Shown here in pieces: positions 6,730-9,966 of a stretch of DNA of 9,966 bases. Position numbers and translations under genes: made by a program. This DNA is from Sphingomonadales bacterium (GTDB lineage Bacteria > Pseudomonadota > Alphaproteobacteria > Sphingomonadales > Sphingomonadaceae): positions 1 to 9,966 of the forward strand of contig JAIVHR010000244.1 in NCBI GenBank assembly GCA_020200935.1, written 5' to 3'. Numbering within the stretch: the first letter of the stretch is position 1; each line of letters opens with the position of its first letter. The notes beneath the pieces are model-generated. The model had not been told where the DNA came from, made no database searches, and was given only the letters and a program-made list of their open reading frames with translations.

Positions 6730-7197
6730 TCAGGCAGCGTCGGCCGCCGCGTAGTCGGTGAGCAGCGCATAGAGCGCGTCTTCGGAACGCGCGCCGCGCA
6801 GCTTGGCGACGAAATCCTCGTCGCGGAAGCGCCGGCTGACCTGGGCGAGGGCGCGCAGATGCGCGGCGCCGTCCTCGCGCGGCGAGAACAGCGCGAAGAC
6901 GCAATCGACCGGAATGTCGTCGGCCGAATCATAATCGACCGGGCGGGCGAGCCGCAGGAAAACGCCGGTCGGCCGGTCGAGCGAATCGAATTGGGCATGC
7001 GGCAGGCCGACGCCGTCTCCGAAGCCCGTCGAACCCAGCTGTTCGCGCCTGGCGAGCTGGGCGAGTATGTCGCGCGGCTCAGCGCCGACGCACGGCGAAG
7101 CAAGCACCGACAATTCCTTGAACAGCCCCTTCTTGCCGTCAACGCGAATGCCGAAATGGACCGAACCCGGCCCCAGCAAATCCCCAAACTCTCTCAT
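6730..7197 (-). CDS. ptsN: PTS IIA component, nitrogen-type (EIIA-Ntr)
   Basis: This 155-residue protein has the EIIA fold pattern. LGSTGFGDGVGLPHAQF carries the phosphorylated His67, and there are typical blocks RPTGVFLRLARPVDY, VDCVFALFSP and HLRALAQVSRRFRDEDF. PtsN receives phosphate through the PTS-Ntr chain (PtsP, NPr) and regulates metabolism and potassium transport rather than moving sugar. The start at 7197 gives MREFGDLLGPG, typical of the family, although the ribosome binding site is weak. It follows hpf after 57 bp containing a small stem-loop, an arrangement found in many proteobacteria. Its stop is followed in the same frame by thioesterase sequence, as described in that entry. 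Length is normal. Confidence 0.9.
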   Translation of the reverse strand: MREFGDLLGPGSVHFGIRVDGKKGLFKELSVLASPCVGAEPRDILAQLARREQLGSTGFGDGVGLPHAQFDSLDRPTGVFLRLARPVDYDSADDIPVDCVFALFSPREDGAAHLRALAQVSRRFRDEDFVAKLRGARSEDALYALLTDYAAADAA

Positions 7198-7210
7198 CTC
7201 TGACCTGTCC

Positions 7211-7226
7211 GGCCGGAAATCCGGCC
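7211..7226 (-). other. stem-loop between hpf and ptsN
   Basis: GGCCGG at 7211-7216 pairs with CCGGCC at 7221-7226 across a 4-nt loop. It has no following T-tract on the minus strand. It could be a processing site or partial attenuator separating hpf from ptsN, or chance in GC-rich DNA. Confidence 0.3.
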
Positions 7227-7254
7227 CTTCGAATACTGTTACTGGCTGGCGCTA

Positions 7255-7686
7255 TCAGGCCGAACGGTCGGGCTCGACCCAGCCGATCGTGCCGTCGCGG
7301 CGGCGATACACCATGTTATATACGCCGGTCATGGTGTTTTTGAAGAGCAGCGCATTGGTGTTCCGCAAATCGAGCATATGCACCGCGCTCGAAACGCTGG
7401 TTTCGGGGATGTCGACGCGGTTCTCGGCGACGATCGGCGGGTTGTCCTCGGGCTGGCCCTCCTCGTCGCCGCCGCCGAACACGGTGTAGCCCAGGATCAC
7501 CCCCTGCATGACATGGGCGACGATCGTGCAGCGAAAGCCGTGATCGTGCGGACCCTTGCCGAAGGTCACCTGGGCGGAGATGGCGCGCGAGAAATATTTC
7601 TCGGCGATCGCGCCCATCCGTTCCTCGACATGCTGCCTGAGGGCATCGCCGGTTTCGACCTGGTGTCCCGAGACGCGGATATCCAT
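7255..7686 (-). CDS. hpf: ribosome hibernation promoting factor (long-form HPF/RaiA), core shortened
   Basis: Long HPF binds the 30S subunit and, through its C-terminal domain, pairs ribosomes into inactive 100S dimers. The N-terminal S30AE domain starts normally (MDIRVSGHQVETGDALRQHV) and runs to HVMQGVIL at residue 65. The C-terminal dimerisation domain is complete (PPIVAENRVDIPE, MLDLRNTNALLFKN, GVYNMVYRRRDGTIGWVEP). Between them residue 65 is joined directly to GYTVF. Relatives have about 50-60 more residues here, finishing the last strand and the second helix of the S30AE domain (the AxxAxDKIEKQLRRY region). The product is 143 residues instead of about 190-200. The frame is kept, at about 7491/7492. 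Ribosome binding is therefore doubtful. The start has a good ribosome binding site (AAAGGAAA). Confidence 0.9.
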   Translation of the reverse strand: MDIRVSGHQVETGDALRQHVEERMGAIAEKYFSRAISAQVTFGKGPHDHGFRCTIVAHVMQGVILGYTVFGGGDEEGQPEDNPPIVAENRVDIPETSVSSAVHMLDLRNTNALLFKNTMTGVYNMVYRRRDGTIGWVEPDRSA

Positions 7687-7693
7687 GCGGTGT

Positions 7694-7727
7694 CTTTCCT
7701 TTCAGCGGCGGACTTGCTCGCCCGCCG
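7694..7727 (-). promoter_or_regulatory. hpf ribosome binding site with adjacent hairpin
   Basis: AAAGGAAA (7695-7702, minus strand) lies 8 nt before the hpf ATG and is the best ribosome binding site in the window. Just upstream, CGGCGG (7706-7711) can pair with CCGCCG (7722-7727) around a 10-nt loop. The site itself stays unpaired in this fold. A regulatory role for the hairpin is speculative. Confidence 0.4.
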
Positions 7728-7732
7728 GATGT

Positions 7733-8428
7733 TCAACGCTCCGCAGCCTCGACCGGCCAGAGCGGATCGGTGAGCCGGGCGACGAATGCGGCGTGGCGGG
7801 CAAGCTCGTCCCGCGAGGCGGCGTGCGGCCTTGGCAAGCGCACCGGACGATCCGGCTCGGCGGCCTGCAAGAGCGCCTGCTCGCCGCGCGCATCGGCGCC
7901 GAGCGTCAGCCCGATCTGCCGGCCGCCGGTCAGCTCGACATAGACCTGCGCCAGCAGCTGCGCATCGAGCAGCGCGCCGTGCAGCTCGCGCTGCGACCGA
8001 TCGACGCCGTAGCGCATGCACAGCGCATCGAGGCTGTGCTTGGCGCCCGGATGCTTGGTGCGCGCGATCGCCAGAGTGCAGATCTTGCGCGTCTCGCAGA
8101 TCCACGGCCGGCCGCAGCGCTCGAGCTCGAAATTGACGAAGCCGAAATCGAAATTGGCGTTGTGCGCGATGAGCGGCGAATCCTCGATGAATTCGAGGAA
8201 AGCCTCGCACTCCTCGGCGAAGCATTTTTTCGCGGCGAGAAAGGCGTCCGACAATCCGTGCACCGCCAGGGCCTCGCTCGGCATCGGGCGCTCGGGATTG
8301 ACGTAAACGTGGAAGCTGCGCCCGGTCTCGACCTTGTTGCCCAGCTCGACGGCGCCGATCTCGACCAGCCGATGCCCGTCATGAGGGCTGAGGCCGGTGG
8401 TTTCCGTGTCGAAAACTATCTCGCGCAT
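7733..8428 (-). CDS. dnaQ: DNA polymerase III epsilon subunit, 3'-5' proofreading exonuclease
   Basis: The 231-residue product has the DnaQ exonuclease motifs in order. ExoI is FDTETTG with Asp7 and Glu9, ExoII is NANFDFGF, and ExoIII is HGALLDAQLLA with the His and Asp metal-site residues. SLDALCMRYGVDRS and YVELTGGRQIGL are typical of the alphaproteobacterial replicative epsilon subunit. The C-terminal tail is Pro/Arg-rich and ends near DPLWPVE, where the family contacts the polymerase. The ATG at 8428 (MREIVFDTE) is preferred over the TTG at 8437 three codons earlier, because it matches the family start. The gene start overlaps the coaE end by 13 bp. hpf follows after 46 bp. Length is normal. 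Confidence 0.93.
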   Translation of the reverse strand: MREIVFDTETTGLSPHDGHRLVEIGAVELGNKVETGRSFHVYVNPERPMPSEALAVHGLSDAFLAAKKCFAEECEAFLEFIEDSPLIAHNANFDFGFVNFELERCGRPWICETRKICTLAIARTKHPGAKHSLDALCMRYGVDRSQRELHGALLDAQLLAQVYVELTGGRQIGLTLGADARGEQALLQAAEPDRPVRLPRPHAASRDELARHAAFVARLTDPLWPVEAAER

Positions 8429-9030
8429 TGTTTGCAATATTGGACGTCATGCACGCGGAGGCAAGTGACGAGTGCGTCAACCTGGGCGCGAGTCTCTTCG
8501 AGCGCGACGCCGGTGTCGATGACAAAGTCGGCGCGGGCGCGCTTTTCGGCATCGGGCATCTGACGGGCGAGGATCTGGGTGAATTTTTCCTCGCTCATGC
8601 CGGGGCGGGCGAGCACCCTTTCGCGCTGTTGCGCGGCCGAGGCCGAAACGACGATAACCGCATCGAGCCCGCGCGGCCCGCGTTTCTCGTAGAGCAGCGG
8701 GATATCGAACAGCAGCAGCTGCGCGTCCTTGTGATGGCGGAGGAAGGCCGCGCGGCTCTCGCCGACCGCCGGGTGGACGAGCTCCTCGAGCGCGCCGAGC
8801 TTGTCCTTGTCGCCGAGCACCGCCTTCGAGAGCCTGGCACGGTCGACCCCTTCGGGCCCGGTGGTGCCGGGAAACAGCGCCTCGATCGCCTGGACGAGCT
8901 GGCCGCCGGGCCCCTGCAGCCGATGGACTTCGGCATCGGCGTCGAACACCGGCACACCCTCGGCGGCGAACATCGCCGCAACGGTCGATTTACCCATGCC
9001 GATCGATCCGGTGAGGCCGAGCTTGATCAT
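8416..9030 (-). CDS. coaE: dephospho-CoA kinase
   Basis: This enzyme phosphorylates the ribose 3' hydroxyl of dephospho-CoA, the last step of CoA synthesis. The 204-residue protein has the P-loop GSIGMGKST at residues 8-16, FDADAEVH (substrate-binding Asp), LLFDIPLLYE, the lid region around ARPGMSEEKF and RQMPDAEKRARADFVIDTG near the end. These are all CoaE landmarks, and the length is normal. Its start overlaps the aroE stop by 4 bp (ATGA), and its end overlaps dnaQ by 13 bp. The three genes are therefore probably translated from one message, an order well conserved in sphingomonads and relatives. Confidence 0.95.
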   Translation of the reverse strand: MIKLGLTGSIGMGKSTVAAMFAAEGVPVFDADAEVHRLQGPGGQLVQAIEALFPGTTGPEGVDRARLSKAVLGDKDKLGALEELVHPAVGESRAAFLRHHKDAQLLLFDIPLLYEKRGPRGLDAVIVVSASAAQQRERVLARPGMSEEKFTQILARQMPDAEKRARADFVIDTGVALEETRAQVDALVTCLRVHDVQYCKQCAR

Positions 9031-9839
9031 CTGGTCAGGATCTCCCGCAATTCGGCGTCGATTTCGCGCGGCGGGGCTTCGCCGAAGAACAGCTCGAAGG
9101 CAATGGCGGCCTGGGCGATCAGCATCTCGAGGCCGTCGACCGTATCGAGGCCGCGCGCCCGTGCCGCAGCGAGCAGCGGCGTTTCGACCGGCGCGTAGAC
9201 GAGATCATAGACCACCGCATCCTCGGGCAGCGGCGACAGATCGAGCTCGAGCCCGGGCTGGCCGGTCATGCCGAACGGGCTCGCATTGACCAGCAGCCCG
9301 GCCGGCGGCAGCGGCGCATTGAGCGGCAGCGCATCGCCCTTGAGCCCGAAATCGCCGAGCAGCCCGGCCGCCTTGAGCAATGTCCGGTTGAGGATCGTCA
9401 CCGGCCCGACACCCGCCCGGGCGAGCGCGAACAACACCGCCCGGGCCGCGCCGCCGGCGCCGATCATCACCACCGGAACGCCCGCAACGTCCATGCCCGA
9501 TATCGGCGCGTAGAATCCGGCGGCATCGGTGTTGGTGCCGATCAGACCGCCGTCGGATTCTCGCAGCACCGTGTTGATCGCGCCCATGCTCTTGCGCACC
9601 CCGCCGCGATCCTCGACATGGCCGAGCGCGGCGAGTTTGTGCGGGATGGTGACATTGCAGCCGCGCCATGCGGGGTCGGTGCGGCGGTCGGCGAAATAGG
9701 CGGCGAGGCCATCCACCGCGACCGGCCGCGCGCGATAGTCGCCGACCAGCCCGAGGCATTCGAGCCAGAAGCGGTGGATCACCGGCGACAGCGAATGATC
9801 TACGGGATCGCCGATGACCTCGGCATAGGGGCGGGTCAT
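9027..9839 (-). CDS. aroE: shikimate dehydrogenase
   Basis: AroE reduces 3-dehydroshikimate to shikimate with NADPH in aromatic amino acid synthesis. The 270-residue protein shows HSLSPVIH (shikimate-binding serines 16 and 18), NVTIPHK with catalytic Lys68, GTNTDAAGF with Asp105, the NADP loop GAGGAARAV at 127-135, NRT (cofactor specificity) and GLEMLIAQAAIAFELFFG near the C-terminus. All key residues are present. The start is set at the ATG 9837-9839 because it matches the family and has GGAG (9846-9849) upstream. An in-frame extension to 9899 only translates the intergenic repeat (SPSTGSGRTE). It is the first gene of the minus-strand run. Its first seven codons and upstream region are copied in inverted form at the window end. 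Confidence 0.95.
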   Translation of the reverse strand: MTRPYAEVIGDPVDHSLSPVIHRFWLECLGLVGDYRARPVAVDGLAAYFADRRTDPAWRGCNVTIPHKLAALGHVEDRGGVRKSMGAINTVLRESDGGLIGTNTDAAGFYAPISGMDVAGVPVVMIGAGGAARAVLFALARAGVGPVTILNRTLLKAAGLLGDFGLKGDALPLNAPLPPAGLLVNASPFGMTGQPGLELDLSPLPEDAVVYDLVYAPVETPLLAAARARGLDTVDGLEMLIAQAAIAFELFFGEAPPREIDAELREILTR

Positions 9840-9966
9840 CTCCCACTCCGTTCGTCCTGAGCCTGTCGAAGGACTGTCCTTCCTTTCATCCGCCCGCAAG
9901 GAAAGGGCAGGGCTTCGACAGGCTCAGGACGAACGGAGTGGGAGATGACCCGCCGCTATGCCGAGG
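9818..9966. repeat. 54-bp inverted repeat spanning the aroE start, built on the intergenic palindrome
   Basis: Left arm 9818-9871 and right arm 9913-9966 are reverse complements at 53 of 54 positions (mismatch 9829/9955), with a 41-nt loop whose edges still pair weakly. The inner 23 bp (CGTTCGTCCTGAGC...TCGAAG) are the same repeat family as at 5958-6061. The outer part contains the aroE ribosome binding site, its ATG and the next six codons. The right arm therefore opens with ATG at 9945 and encodes MTRRYAE, against MTRPYAE in aroE. The arm reaches the last base of the window, so its true length is unknown. A genuine divergent gene starting at 9945 cannot be excluded. Confidence 0.85.

Noticed and set aside
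6425..6904. Long N-terminal extension of the DUF1491 frame
   Set aside because: It runs antisense-free but out of frame through the thioesterase and ptsN and is Arg-rich. The family start and the ATGA overlap fix the start at 6424.
8428..9198. 256-codon plus-strand open frame across coaE and the end of aroE
   Set aside because: coaE and aroE carry full catalytic motifs on the minus strand, and this frame crosses the boundary between them without any domain.
9840..9899. Upstream extension of aroE to an earlier ATG
   Set aside because: The added residues (SPSTGSGRTE) are just the translated intergenic repeat. The ATG at 9839 matches the family and has a ribosome binding site.
1..9966. CRISPR array, tRNA, rRNA, prophage, toxin-antitoxin or defence system
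   Set aside because: No regularly spaced repeats, RNA gene sequences, integrase or defence-type domains were recognised. The gene content is core metabolism, envelope and stress functions.

Overview
The window looks like a housekeeping stretch of a high-GC alphaproteobacterium, most likely a member of the Sphingomonadales. The reasons are the gene order aroE-coaE-dnaQ-hpf-ptsN-thioesterase-DUF1491, the style of the class A penicillin-binding protein, an MmcB protein with a canonical alphaproteobacterial LexA box, and two copies of the intergenic palindrome family with core CGTTCGTCCTGAGC...TCGAAG that is common in this group. The genus cannot be fixed from the sequence alone. Because the window ends inside a palindrome and has an irregular length, it may be a whole small contig.

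Layout. Positions 1-1124 (+): the last 19 codons of an unidentified gene, overlapped by an FAD-dependent oxidoreductase of the geranylgeranyl-reductase type. Positions 1125-1312: a short intergenic region with a possible transposase scrap and a tandem ATTCAGC repeat. Positions 1313-3313 (+): a class A penicillin-binding protein. Positions 3253-4721 (-): a tightly overlapped operon SCO1 - YcgN family - YgjP-type metalloprotease (broken). Positions 4782-5402 (+): a secreted ankyrin-repeat protein, divergent from SCO1. Positions 5406-5894 (-): mmcB with a LexA box. Positions 5958-6061: an intergenic palindrome. Positions 6083-9839 (-): a seven-gene run, in transcription order aroE, coaE, dnaQ, hpf, ptsN, hotdog thioesterase, DUF1491. 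Positions 9818-9966: a long inverted repeat whose right arm copies the start of aroE.

How the genes work together. aroE (shikimate pathway), coaE (last step of CoA synthesis) and dnaQ (proofreading) share overlapping ends. hpf and ptsN follow in a conserved pairing of ribosome hibernation with nitrogen-type PTS regulation. SCO1 (copper delivery to cytochrome oxidase) leads its own small operon.

The most unusual property is structural. Four genes (the PBP, ygjP, hpf and the thioesterase) each lack a piece of their conserved core, judged by family knowledge to be roughly 50-90 codons. The flanking sequence on both sides is otherwise well preserved. Together with the inverted duplication at the right edge, this suggests either recent clean deletions or artefacts of amplification or assembly, which only raw reads can separate. 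I see no CRISPR, prophage, RNA gene, or undescribed multi-gene defence or metabolic system here.
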